The translations under genes were made by a program, and so were the position numbers. Shown here in pieces: positions 27,923 through 35,552 of a stretch of 64,000 nucleotides of DNA. The notes under the pieces were generated by a model. That model did not search any database. It was not told the origin of the DNA and saw only the letters and a list, made by a program, of their open reading frames with translations. How positions within the stretch are numbered: position 1 is the stretch's first letter; the number at the start of each line of letters is the position of its first letter. The stretch is from Rhizobium sp. BK602 (lineage in GTDB: Bacteria > Pseudomonadota > Alphaproteobacteria > Rhizobiales > Rhizobiaceae), in assembly GCF_014195095.1 (NCBI RefSeq), contig NZ_JACIBC010000001.1, forward strand, positions 620,001 to 684,000. Direction: 5' to 3'.

Positions 27923-28786
27923 GTGACGGAGCTTCGCAGCCATAGCTGGCATGTCGCGCATGGGCGCAGCCTCGATGTCGGCGAACACAGCGTCATCATG
28001 GCGATCGTCAACGTCACCCCGGATTCCTTTTCCGATGGCGGCCACTACGAGGCGGTCGACGCCGCGGTCGCGCATGCGCTCGCCTGCATAGAGGAAGGCG
28101 CCCAGATTATCGATATCGGTGGGGAATCGACCAAGCCGGATGCGGAGGCCGTGAGCGCCACGGAAGAGCAGGGGCGGGTGCTGCCGGTGATCGAGGCGAT
28201 GCGCGCCAAGACGGACGCGCTGATCTCGATCGATACTTATCGCGCCGACACCGCTAGACTTGCCATCGGAGCCGGCGCGCATATCGTCAACGATGTCTTC
28301 GGCCTGCAGCGCGAGCCGGAAATCGCGACGCTGGCCGTGCAGACGGGTGCGGGGCTCTGCATCATGCATACGGGCCGGGAGCGACAGAAGCTGACCGATG
28401 TCATCGACGATCAAGTGCTGTTTCTCAGCCGCTCGCTCGATATCGCCGCTGCGGCCGGCGTAGCCAAGCAGAACATCGTGCTCGATCCGGGTTTCGGCTT
28501 CGCCAAGGATACGCAGGAGAACCTGGAGCTGATGGCGCGCTTCACGGCGCTGCATCGTTTCGAACTGCCGCTGCTGGCCGGCACGTCGCGCAAGCGCTTC
28601 GTCGGCGCCATTACTGGGCGGGAAGCACAGGACCGGGACGTGGGAACGGCCGCAACCAGTGCGATATTGCGGTTGCAGGGTGCTGCGATTTTTCGGGTAC
28701 ACAATGTCGCAATCAACAGGGATGCGCTGGCGGTTGCGGATGCTATTCTCAGGACACGGGCGAAATTAGGCGGCAGGACGCCATAA
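27923..28786 (+). CDS. folP: Dihydropteroate synthase
   Basis: Joins p-aminobenzoate to 6-hydroxymethyl-dihydropterin diphosphate in folate synthesis; the target of sulfonamides. 287 residues. 'IMAIVNVTPDSFSDGG' is the N-terminal signature, followed by 'GAQIIDIGGESTKPDA', 'ISIDTYRADTARLAI', 'VNDVFG' and 'LDPGFGFAKDTQENL'. GTG 27923 is chosen because the family N-terminus starts 10-20 residues before MAIVNVTP; the frame is open upstream to 27725 but into the divergent promoter and the neighbouring gene. It is the first gene of folP-folB-folK, which make successive steps of one pathway. Confidence 0.93.
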   Translation: MTELRSHSWHVAHGRSLDVGEHSVIMAIVNVTPDSFSDGGHYEAVDAAVAHALACIEEGAQIIDIGGESTKPDAEAVSATEEQGRVLPVIEAMRAKTDALISIDTYRADTARLAIGAGAHIVNDVFGLQREPEIATLAVQTGAGLCIMHTGRERQKLTDVIDDQVLFLSRSLDIAAAAGVAKQNIVLDPGFGFAKDTQENLELMARFTALHRFELPLLAGTSRKRFVGAITGREAQDRDVGTAATSAILRLQGAAIFRVHNVAINRDALAVADAILRTRAKLGGRTP

Positions 28787-28791
28787 GCGAT

Positions 28792-29154
28792 ATGATCTAC
28801 ACCATCACCCTTCAGAATTGCGCTTTCTTTGCTCGCCATGGCGTGCATGACGAGGAGGAATTCCTCGGGCAGCGCTTTTTCGTCGATGCCGAACTCGATG
28901 TCGAAGCCGGCAATGCGCTGGAGCGGGATTCCATCGACGATACCGTCAATTACGGCATCGCCTTCACCGTCATCGAGGAAATCGTCACCGGCCGGCGGCG
29001 CTATCTGATCGAGGCTCTGGCGCTCGATGTCGCCCGGGAGCTGTGTCGGCGTTTTCCGAGCATTCGCCGCGCAAAGATCACCGTGCGCAAGCCCAATGCC
29101 CCGGTTCCGGGCGTTCTCGATTATGTGCAGGTGAGCGTTGAACATTTTGCCTGA
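28792..29154 (+). CDS. folB: Dihydroneopterin aldolase
   Basis: 120 residues, normal length. It splits 7,8-dihydroneopterin to 6-hydroxymethyl-dihydropterin and glycolaldehyde. Seen: 'NCAFFARHGVHDEEEFLGQRFFVDAELDVE', the substrate-binding Glu region 'DSIDDTVNYG', and 'RRAKITVRKPNAPVPGVLDYVQV' with the catalytic Lys. It starts 5 bases after folP and overlaps folK by 17 bases. Confidence 0.95.
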   Translation: MIYTITLQNCAFFARHGVHDEEEFLGQRFFVDAELDVEAGNALERDSIDDTVNYGIAFTVIEEIVTGRRRYLIEALALDVARELCRRFPSIRRAKITVRKPNAPVPGVLDYVQVSVEHFA

Positions 29155-29677
29155 AAGCGGCTTCGGGAACGGTTCGATCCGCGCCACCCTCGGATTGGGT
29201 GGCAATCTCGACAATCCCGTGCGGGCGATGGCGCTCGCCTTGCGGATGCTCGATCAGCGCGCGGACTGCCGCGTGGCTGAGGTTTCGCGTCTTTATCGCA
29301 CGCCGCCCTGGGGCAAGACGGATCAATCCTTCTTCTATAATTCCTGCGCCGCCATCGACACGACGCTGGCGCCGGAAGCGCTTCTCGACGTCTGCCTGGA
29401 TATCGAGCGGGAGATGAAGCGCGTGCGGCTCGAACGTTGGGGCCCGCGCACGATCGATATCGATATCCTCACCTATGGCGATGTCGAACGGATCGAGCCG
29501 CTGCTGACGATCCCGCATCCGCGCATGACCGAGCGAGGCTTCGTGCTGATGCCGCTCGCCGACTTCGCTGTCGATCTCGTCGTCAAGGGACGGAAAGTGG
29601 GGGATTGGCTGAGCGCGGTCGACGTGCAGGGCATCGAAATTGCCGATGAAAGCCGGGATTGGTGGCGCTCCACGTAA
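29138..29677 (+). CDS. folK: 2-amino-4-hydroxy-6-hydroxymethyldihydropteridine pyrophosphokinase
   Basis: 179 residues. It transfers pyrophosphate from ATP to the pterin made by FolB, giving the substrate of FolP. Motifs: 'ATLGLGGNLDNPVRAM', 'YRTPPWGKTDQSFFYNSC', 'RWGPRTIDIDIL' (the Mg-binding DxD) and 'IPHPRMTERGFVLMPL'. No ATG is available near the family start; TTG 29138, overlapping the end of folB, gives the full N-terminus and is probably translationally coupled. Confidence 0.9.
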   Translation: MNILPESGFGNGSIRATLGLGGNLDNPVRAMALALRMLDQRADCRVAEVSRLYRTPPWGKTDQSFFYNSCAAIDTTLAPEALLDVCLDIEREMKRVRLERWGPRTIDIDILTYGDVERIEPLLTIPHPRMTERGFVLMPLADFAVDLVVKGRKVGDWLSAVDVQGIEIADESRDWWRST

Positions 29678-29684
29678 GCCAAAA

Positions 29685-29718
29685 TGAAGCGGCCGGCATT
29701 GGAATACCGGCCGCTTCA
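29685..29718 (-). terminator. Hairpin between folK and the convergent secreted-protein gene
   Basis: Perfect 12-base stem (29685-29696 with 29707-29718) and 10-base loop. Followed by TTTTGG on the minus strand; on the plus strand no T-run is present. Confidence 0.65.
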
Positions 29719-29739
29719 GGAGCAAATCTCGAATTTATT

Positions 29740-30297
29740 CTATTCGATCGAGCCTACAGCCATCTGATCGACATCGGCGCGCTGCAGCGTGACGCCGATG
29801 ACCGGCACCATTTGCTCGCCGACCTTGACCGAGATCGTCACGTTCATCGACTTATTGTCGGTGACGCGGGCAATCATCGCGCCGTTCAGCTTCTGGCGGT
29901 TGAGGCCGAGCACGACCGTACCGTCATTGACGGTGCCAGAGGTGACGTCCAGGCCTTTACCGGCCGCGCCGTCGAGGAATTTGCCGCTGTAGCTGCCGCC
30001 GCTCTGGGTAATCTCGGCCGACATTGGCTGCTGGAAGACACCGACCCGGCAGGTGCCATCAAGCTTGACACCGGCATTGCTGCCGTCGAGCGCCTTGCCC
30101 GTCAGGTTGCAGGTGAACTTCGTGCCCTTGTACTTGCCGGCGACGATTTCTCCTGGCCCCTGCCAGACGCCGGCAACGGATTGGAAGAAGGTTTTGTCAC
30201 GGGATGCCGCATCGGCTGAATGCACCCAAGCACCTAAGGAAAGGGCCGCGGCGGCTAAGCCGCTAACAAGAAGAAACTGGCGCGAAAACATGGACAT
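29740..30297 (-). CDS. Conserved hypothetical secreted protein
   Basis: 185 residues. A signal peptide ('QFLLVSGLAAAALSLGAWVHSADA') is followed by a domain with two Cys ('KFTCNLTG' and 'GTCRVGVF') that may form a disulfide, and glycine-rich beta-type repeats ('SGGSYSGKFLDGAAGKGLDVTSGTVNDGTVVLGL'). It reads like a single small beta-barrel or lipocalin-like domain, but I do not recognise a family with a known function. Its own transcription unit, convergent to folK. Confidence 0.75.
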   Translation of the reverse strand: MSMFSRQFLLVSGLAAAALSLGAWVHSADAASRDKTFFQSVAGVWQGPGEIVAGKYKGTKFTCNLTGKALDGSNAGVKLDGTCRVGVFQQPMSAEITQSGGSYSGKFLDGAAGKGLDVTSGTVNDGTVVLGLNRQKLNGAMIARVTDNKSMNVTISVKVGEQMVPVIGVTLQRADVDQMAVGSIE

Positions 30298-30403
30298 TCC
30301 CTAACGAAGAGGAACCTGAAACTGGTGTCCACTTTTGCCTCAGAATGGTTAATGCTTGGTTTCCTGTGCGGCCGAAAGCCGTTAATGCCGGCACATGCGA
30401 GCG

Positions 30404-31486
30404 TCAGCGGCCGGTGATGTTCGGGGCGAGATCGCTGGCGAAATCGCCGATGCCGGGCCGTTTCAGCGCCCTGAATGACAGAGGGCGGCAAAGGTCCATG
30501 GCGGCAATGCCGATTCGTGCCGTCATCATGCCGTTGACGACGCCTTCGCCCAGGCGCGCCGAGAGTTTCGAGGCGAGACCGTGGCCGATCAGCTGCTGCA
30601 GGATGCTGTCGCCGACCGCGATGGAGCCGGTGACGGCAAGATGGGCGAGCACGTCCGTCATCAGCCGGATCATGCCGAGCGTTCCCGGCCTGCCGCCATA
30701 CAGTTCGGCCATGGCACGCACCAGTTTGGCCGATTCGTACAGCACGTAGAGAATGTCCACCAGCGCGCGCGGGCTGACGGCGGTGACGACGGAAACGCGC
30801 TTCGAGGCGCCTAGGATAAGGGCGCGGGCGCGACGGTCGAGCGGCGCCAGCAGTTCGCGCTCGGCAAGCTCGATCAGGTGCGGCGCGTCGATGATATCAT
30901 CCTCGGCCGCCTTTAGCGTCGCCCGGCCTTTCGCCGTTTCCGGATTGGCTTCCAGCAGGGTGCAGAGACGCGCGACCAGCGCTTTCGCACGGGCAGGGCG
31001 CGTTTCCGCCATGGCTGTGTCGGCCTCCGTCTTGATCGTCTGCACGGCGGCAAGCCGCATCATGCCGGCGGTTTCGCGAATGACGATGGCAAGGACGGCG
31101 AGAATGCCGATGGCGAGCACGGCAAGAGCCGTATAGCCCAGCCAGTCGGCGCGGCTGAAGAGGTCACGAATCAGCTGGTCGGTCCAGAGGCCGAAGGCGA
31201 GCGAGAGCAGGATGCCGAGGGCGCTGAGCGCGACCTTGCCGAAGGAGAAGCCCGGCCGGCGCGGTATGGCAATGGCGTCATCGGGTGCGGCAAGCGTCGG
31301 GTTGAGGAACGGATCGTCCTCGTCCGGCGTCAGGACGATTTCGGTATCGAAGCTCTGTGGCTTGCGGCGCGGCGTTTCCACGGTTCTTTTCACATTCGCG
31401 GCATTCCCGGACACCTCCGGTTCCAGCGAAAAGGCGGCCGGACGGCGGGAAAGGCCTTTGGGGTCGTCTTCGGTCGGCTTCGTCAT
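30404..31486 (-). CDS. YcjF-family membrane protein (TIGR01620/DUF697)
   Basis: 360 residues. A polar N-terminal region of about 90 residues ('DTEIVLTPDEDDPFLNPTL') is followed by two membrane helices ('VALSALGILLSLAFGLW' and 'YTALAVLAIGILAVLAIVI') and a C-terminal DUF697 domain with 'SPRALVDILYVLYESAKLVRAMAELYGGRPG'. ATG 31486 overlaps the stop of the YcjX gene (ATGA), so the pair is translationally coupled, as in many proteobacteria. The function is not established; in Enterobacteria the pair is linked to envelope stress (Psp). Confidence 0.9.
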   Translation of the reverse strand: MTKPTEDDPKGLSRRPAAFSLEPEVSGNAANVKRTVETPRRKPQSFDTEIVLTPDEDDPFLNPTLAAPDDAIAIPRRPGFSFGKVALSALGILLSLAFGLWTDQLIRDLFSRADWLGYTALAVLAIGILAVLAIVIRETAGMMRLAAVQTIKTEADTAMAETRPARAKALVARLCTLLEANPETAKGRATLKAAEDDIIDAPHLIELAERELLAPLDRRARALILGASKRVSVVTAVSPRALVDILYVLYESAKLVRAMAELYGGRPGTLGMIRLMTDVLAHLAVTGSIAVGDSILQQLIGHGLASKLSARLGEGVVNGMMTARIGIAAMDLCRPLSFRALKRPGIGDFASDLAPNITGR

Positions 31487-32991
31487 GCGAGGCGGTCTCC
31501 GAACAGGAATTGCATGGCGCGGTCGAGGCGGATATGCGGCACGGACAGCTTGATGCCGCCGCCGGTCTCGTCCAGTTCCGGCGGGCGGAAACGGACAACG
31601 CACACCTCGGGCAGATGGACGTTCGTCGCGCCGGGATCAAGGGCTTCGAAGAGCCATTGCGGATTGGCGGGCAGGTCGCCGGGGAAGATCGCCGTCTTGC
31701 GGTTGCCATCGAAGATCTCGCCGTCAATCTTTTCCCCGGCCATCGGCGTGCCTACGATGACCGGCAATGTCTGGCCGTCGCGTTTCACGGTTGCCTCGCG
31801 CGTGGCGCGGACGGAGGCGAGCGCCATGACGTCTATGCCGGCTCCGGCCATGCCGATGCGGTCGATGGCGCGCTCCACCAGCCGGCGCGTCAGCGCTTCC
31901 AGCCGGTCATGGCTTTCGTGATGCAGATGATCCGCCTTGGTCGCCGCGACCAGCACGCGGTCGATGCGGCGGCCAAGCAGAGAGGAGAACAGGGAATTCG
32001 TGCCGGGGCGGAAGCAGGCGAGCACATCCGTCAGGGCGCGTTCGAGATCCTGCACGGCTTCGGAACCGCGATTGATGGCTTGCAGCGCGTCGACGAGCAC
32101 GATCTGACGGTCGAGACGGGCGAAATGCTCGCGAAAGAAAGGTTTGACCACCACGGATTTATAGGCCTCGTAGCGCCGCTCCATCATCGCCCAGAGCGAG
32201 CCCTTCTGCGGCATGGTGCCGGCCGGCGGCACGAGCGGCGCGAAGGTCAGCGCCGGCGAACCATCGAGGTCTCCGGGCAACAGGAAGCGGCCGGGCGGCA
32301 GGGTGGACAGCGAGCGCTCGTCGGATTTGCAGGCTTTTAGATAATCGGCAAAGGCGGAGGCGAGATCGCGCGCCGCCATCTCGTCGGCGGGGGCGGCAAT
32401 ATCGGCCGCCTGCGTCATCGCCAGCCATCTTTCGGAAAGTTCGGCGCGAATGCCGGTTCTTGCCAGCGCCAGCGTCTCCTCGCTGAAGGTGCGATAATCC
32501 TTGCCGAGCAGCGGCAGATCGAGCAGCCATTCGCCGGGATAGTCGACGATGTCGATGGAAAGGCGGCCTGGCGAGAATAGCCGGTTCCAGCCGCTGGCGC
32601 TCTGGTAATCCAGTGTGATGCGCAGTTCCGAGATCGCGCGCGTCGAATCCGGCCATATGCGCTCCTTCACCAGCGCGCGGATATGGTCCTCGTACTGGAA
32701 GCGCGGCACGGCATCATCCGGCTGCGGTTCGAGGCGGACGGCCGAGACGCGGCCGGACTGAACCGGCTCGAGCAGCGGCAGGCGGCCGCCATTCAGCAGA
32801 TTGTGCACGAGGGAGGAAATGAAAACGGTCTTGCCCGAGCGCGACAGGCCGGTGACGCCAAGGCGAATCGTCGGGTTGACGAGGCCTGTGGTGCGGTCGA
32901 CGAGATTGTCGAAGGCGATCAGAGCGTCGTCCGTGAAGGAGGTCAGGCTTGGCGGCAAGGCGGAATCCCTGAATGACAGCGTGGTCGTCAA
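31483..32991 (-). CDS. YcjX-family GTP-binding protein (DUF463)
   Basis: 502 residues. P-loop 'GVTGLSRSGKT' (Walker A at 48-55), 'LSIDIVDYPGEWLLDLPLL' with the DYPGEW motif of the family replacing the usual DxxG, and 'VLVAATKADHLHHESHDRLEAL' with a TKAD base-recognition motif. It is a stress-related P-loop GTPase-like protein of unknown cellular role. It is first in the ycjX-ycjF pair; the sixA-like gene lies 86 bases upstream on the same strand. Confidence 0.92.
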   Translation of the reverse strand: MTTTLSFRDSALPPSLTSFTDDALIAFDNLVDRTTGLVNPTIRLGVTGLSRSGKTVFISSLVHNLLNGGRLPLLEPVQSGRVSAVRLEPQPDDAVPRFQYEDHIRALVKERIWPDSTRAISELRITLDYQSASGWNRLFSPGRLSIDIVDYPGEWLLDLPLLGKDYRTFSEETLALARTGIRAELSERWLAMTQAADIAAPADEMAARDLASAFADYLKACKSDERSLSTLPPGRFLLPGDLDGSPALTFAPLVPPAGTMPQKGSLWAMMERRYEAYKSVVVKPFFREHFARLDRQIVLVDALQAINRGSEAVQDLERALTDVLACFRPGTNSLFSSLLGRRIDRVLVAATKADHLHHESHDRLEALTRRLVERAIDRIGMAGAGIDVMALASVRATREATVKRDGQTLPVIVGTPMAGEKIDGEIFDGNRKTAIFPGDLPANPQWLFEALDPGATNVHLPEVCVVRFRPPELDETGGGIKLSVPHIRLDRAMQFLFGDRLA

Positions 32992-33077
32992 TATAGGAAG
33001 CGATGGGGAATCCGAAAAGATCGGCGCGCCTTACGGTGGAAAACCCTATTGTGGATCGCCGCTTGGTCTCGCCGTTC

Positions 33078-33569
33078 CTATTCGGTGAGGAATTCCTTCA
33101 GGATCCAGCCGGAGCGCGTCGCGTCGACAACGGCAAGCCCCGCCGTCGGAAATCCGTTGGGCAGGGCCGCCGCCAGGGCGTCGTGACCGATCAGGGCCTC
33201 GAGGGTCTGTTCGATGACCGGATTGTGGCCGACGAGCATGACGGAATTGACGGTTGTCTGCGAGGAGATGATGTCGAGATAGGTGTCGAGGGTCGCATTG
33301 TAGAGAGCATCGACAAACAGGAATTCCGGGGCGGGCGTCATGGCGCGGCGAACGGCGTCGGCGGTCTGGCGACAGCGCAGCGCCGTGGAGGAGATGACAA
33401 GATCCGGCTTGTAGTCCTTGTCGGCTGCCTTGTCGGCGACGATCTCGGCCGCGGCATAACCGTCGTCGCTCAGCGGACGGTCGAAGTCCCTCTGGCCGGG
33501 GGTGGCGTGCTGGGCATCGGCATGACGGAGAAGGTAGATCCTGGATGGTGGCGGCGAGATGCTGGTCAT
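33078..33569 (-). CDS. Histidine phosphatase family protein (SixA-like)
   Basis: 163 residues. 'RIYLLRHADAQHATPGQRDFDRPLSDDG' carries the phosphoacceptor His (H16) in the RHA motif of SixA-type phosphatases; the second His is in 'VMLVGHNPVIEQ'. In E. coli SixA acts on phosphohistidine of Hpt or PTS proteins. An orphan Hpt is encoded at 25985, but any link is speculation. ATG 33569 gives the family N-terminus; the longer open frame begins in non-coding sequence. Confidence 0.87.
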   Translation of the reverse strand: MTSISPPPSRIYLLRHADAQHATPGQRDFDRPLSDDGYAAAEIVADKAADKDYKPDLVISSTALRCRQTADAVRRAMTPAPEFLFVDALYNATLDTYLDIISSQTTVNSVMLVGHNPVIEQTLEALIGHDALAAALPNGFPTAGLAVVDATRSGWILKEFLTE

Positions 33570-33848
33570 GGCGAAGTTCCCACGCTTTATCGTCCTTTGA
33601 CGTATCGTCTCATCCCATGCGCCGTCAACTACGCCGCAATCGCCGGAGCAGGCATCCAACGGCCATTCACGCGAAGGTTACACCGAGAGCATAATTTTGA
33701 TATTGCAAGAATATGATGAAAAAATAGACCTTTAGCCGAATTTTGTGACAAATTTAAAAATCCGTTTACAGCGTCTATTTGGCTTGAATCGATACTACCG
33801 GTTGGGATATACACCCCGCGATATGAGATGTTCTTCAGGAGAATCGCG

Positions 33849-34268
33849 TTGAGTGAGAAGATCGATCTTAGCAATTATGTGCCCTCGGAAACCGAGGAGT
33901 TCATGAATGTGCGTCAGCGGGCTTATTTTCGAGCGAAGCTCGTTGCCTGGAAAAATGATATTCTAAGAGAAGCGCGCGAAACTCTCGATCATCTGGCCGA
34001 AGAAAGCGCAAATCATCCCGACCTTGCTGATCGGGCCTCCTCGGAGACAGACAGAGCCATCGAACTTCGGGCTCGTGATCGTCAGCGCAAGCTCATCTCG
34101 AAAATCGATGCGGCCCTGCAGCGGATCGAAGACGGTACCTATGGCTATTGCGAGGAAACCGGCGAGCCGATCGGCCTGAAGCGTCTCGATGCGCGTCCGA
34201 TCGCAACCTTGTCGATCGAAGCGCAGGAGCGTCACGAGCGCCGCGAGAAGGTCTATCGCGACGAATAG
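33849..34268 (+). CDS. dksA: DksA/TraR-family RNA polymerase-binding transcription factor
   Basis: 139 residues. DksA enters the secondary channel of RNA polymerase and, with ppGpp, shifts transcription in starvation. The coiled-coil tip motif 'DLADRASSETDRA' is present. The zinc-finger region 'YGYCEETGEPIGLKRLDARPIATLSIEAQERHERR' keeps only one Cys (C101) of the four that bind zinc in E. coli DksA, as is common in alphaproteobacteria. The start is TTG 33849, with caggag 7 bases upstream; this gives 'MSEKIDLSNYVPSETEEFM', and the preceding frame has no better site. A strong terminator follows. Confidence 0.92.
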   Translation: MSEKIDLSNYVPSETEEFMNVRQRAYFRAKLVAWKNDILREARETLDHLAEESANHPDLADRASSETDRAIELRARDRQRKLISKIDAALQRIEDGTYGYCEETGEPIGLKRLDARPIATLSIEAQERHERREKVYRDE

Positions 34269-34301
34269 GGTTTTGCGGGCTTCAGCGGAGCGCAAGGATT
34301 G

Positions 34302-34337
34302 AAAAAGGCACGGCGGATATCTCCGCCGTGCCTTTTT
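34302..34337. terminator. Bidirectional terminator after dksA
   Basis: Perfect 16-base stem (34302-34317 with 34322-34337) including the A-run and T-run, 4-base loop. It lies between convergent dksA and the FliO-like gene. Confidence 0.92.
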
Positions 34338-34364
34338 GATGTTCGCAGAACGTTTTGGCGCGTG

Positions 34365-35264
34365 CTACTTGTCGCGGTTGACGCTCATTTCGCCGAAAAT
34401 ACGGGCGACTTCCTTCTGAAGGGCCGCGTCCGAACCGGTGATCGGCGGCGCAAGTTCCGGATCGCGGCGCTGCACGGCGGGAGCCGCTGGCTGCTGTTGC
34501 ACCTGACGTTGCTGCGGTGCATTGGGAATGATCCGTTCAGCGGTGAGATTGTTCGCCATTTCCGCCTCCAGGACACGCTGGAAATCCGAATCGGGTTCGC
34601 GTGCCGGCGGCGGCGCGACTGTCGGCGCCGCGGTGACGGCCGGAGACGGCTGCTGCGGCAGAACCACATGACGCGCGGCATCGAGTATGTCAGCGGCTTC
34701 AGCCTCCGTCAGGATCGCGGCGGTCTGAGCCGCGCGCTGCTGCTGGGGCTCGGGAGGCTGCGGCTGCGCGACTGCCGGCGCGGCGGCACGTGCGACGGGC
34801 TCGGCGGCCAGGGTCGGTTCCGTCTTCAGATAAGCCTCGATCCTGGCTTCCGCCGGTTGGGGCGGCTGTGGCGCTGGAGCCGGCTGGGGTTCGAGGCGCG
34901 GTATCTCCAGGGCCTGTTCAAGGCGTCGTTCGGCGGTAATCGGCGCTTCGGCGGACGCGGCTGCTCCGGCCTTGGCCGGATCGGAAATGCCGGATTCGAT
35001 CACGATGTCGGTTGGGCCGCCGATCATGATGAGATGCTCGATGCCGTCCCGGCGGATGAGCACAAGCCGGCGGCGGGCATCGACGGCGGCGGCGTCCAGC
35101 ACCTGCAGGCGCGGTTGGCGGTTCTTGCCGCCACGCACGAAGGGCGATGGCGCCCGGCTGCGCAGAATCCACAGGATGCCGATCAACAGGAGAAGGGCAA
35201 TGCCAACTCCACCGGCTGCAAGAAGAAAGCGGCTGCCATAGGCTCCGGCGATGTCGTCCCACAT
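34365..35264 (-). CDS. FliO/MopB-like single-pass membrane protein
   Basis: 299 residues. One membrane helix near the N-terminus (12-35, 'RFLLAAGGVGIALLLLIGILWIL'), then a FliO-like domain ('LQVLDAAAVDARRRLVLIRRDGIEHLIMIGGPTDIVIE'), a long Pro/Ala/Gln-rich linker, and a C-terminal segment 'ALQKEVARIFGEMS'. FliO helps assemble the flagellar export gate, but no flagellar genes are nearby and the protein is about twice the usual length, so a role outside the flagellum is possible. ATG 35264 starts 'MWDDIAGAYG'. The reading frame remains open far upstream through the antisense of cckA; that part is not coding. Confidence 0.8.
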   Translation of the reverse strand: MWDDIAGAYGSRFLLAAGGVGIALLLLIGILWILRSRAPSPFVRGGKNRQPRLQVLDAAAVDARRRLVLIRRDGIEHLIMIGGPTDIVIESGISDPAKAGAAASAEAPITAERRLEQALEIPRLEPQPAPAPQPPQPAEARIEAYLKTEPTLAAEPVARAAAPAVAQPQPPEPQQQRAAQTAAILTEAEAADILDAARHVVLPQQPSPAVTAAPTVAPPPAREPDSDFQRVLEAEMANNLTAERIIPNAPQQRQVQQQPAAPAVQRRDPELAPPITGSDAALQKEVARIFGEMSVNRDK

Positions 35265-35552
35265 GTCGAGATACTCCGTAATTTTCCCCGATGTCGTGGC
35301 CTGCCGCTGCGAAACGGCGGGCCGCGCGCCTTCCTCTTGTCTTGATATGAGGCAATCATATGGACAGGTGCGCCTCCGAGACAAGATAATATCATTCTTT
35401 GTCCGGCGCTCTTCCTTGTGAATACAAGCCTTTCTGGTCCCGCAAAGCTTTTTGCCGATGCGGCAAATTGCTAAAGAAGATTCGACAAGTCCGAATCCGT
35501 TAACCCGTCGAGTGCATGACGTGACGCGGAAAAGGGCGGAGACGAGGGGTTT

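Noticed and set aside
27190-27945. Plus-strand open frame opposite the DUF922 gene
   Set aside because: No signal peptide or domain; the minus frame has a signal peptide and the HEDRH motif.
33750-33768. TTAA-N7-TTTAC near-match to a CtrA site upstream of dksA
   Set aside because: One mismatch in an AT-rich leader, so it is likely to occur by chance.
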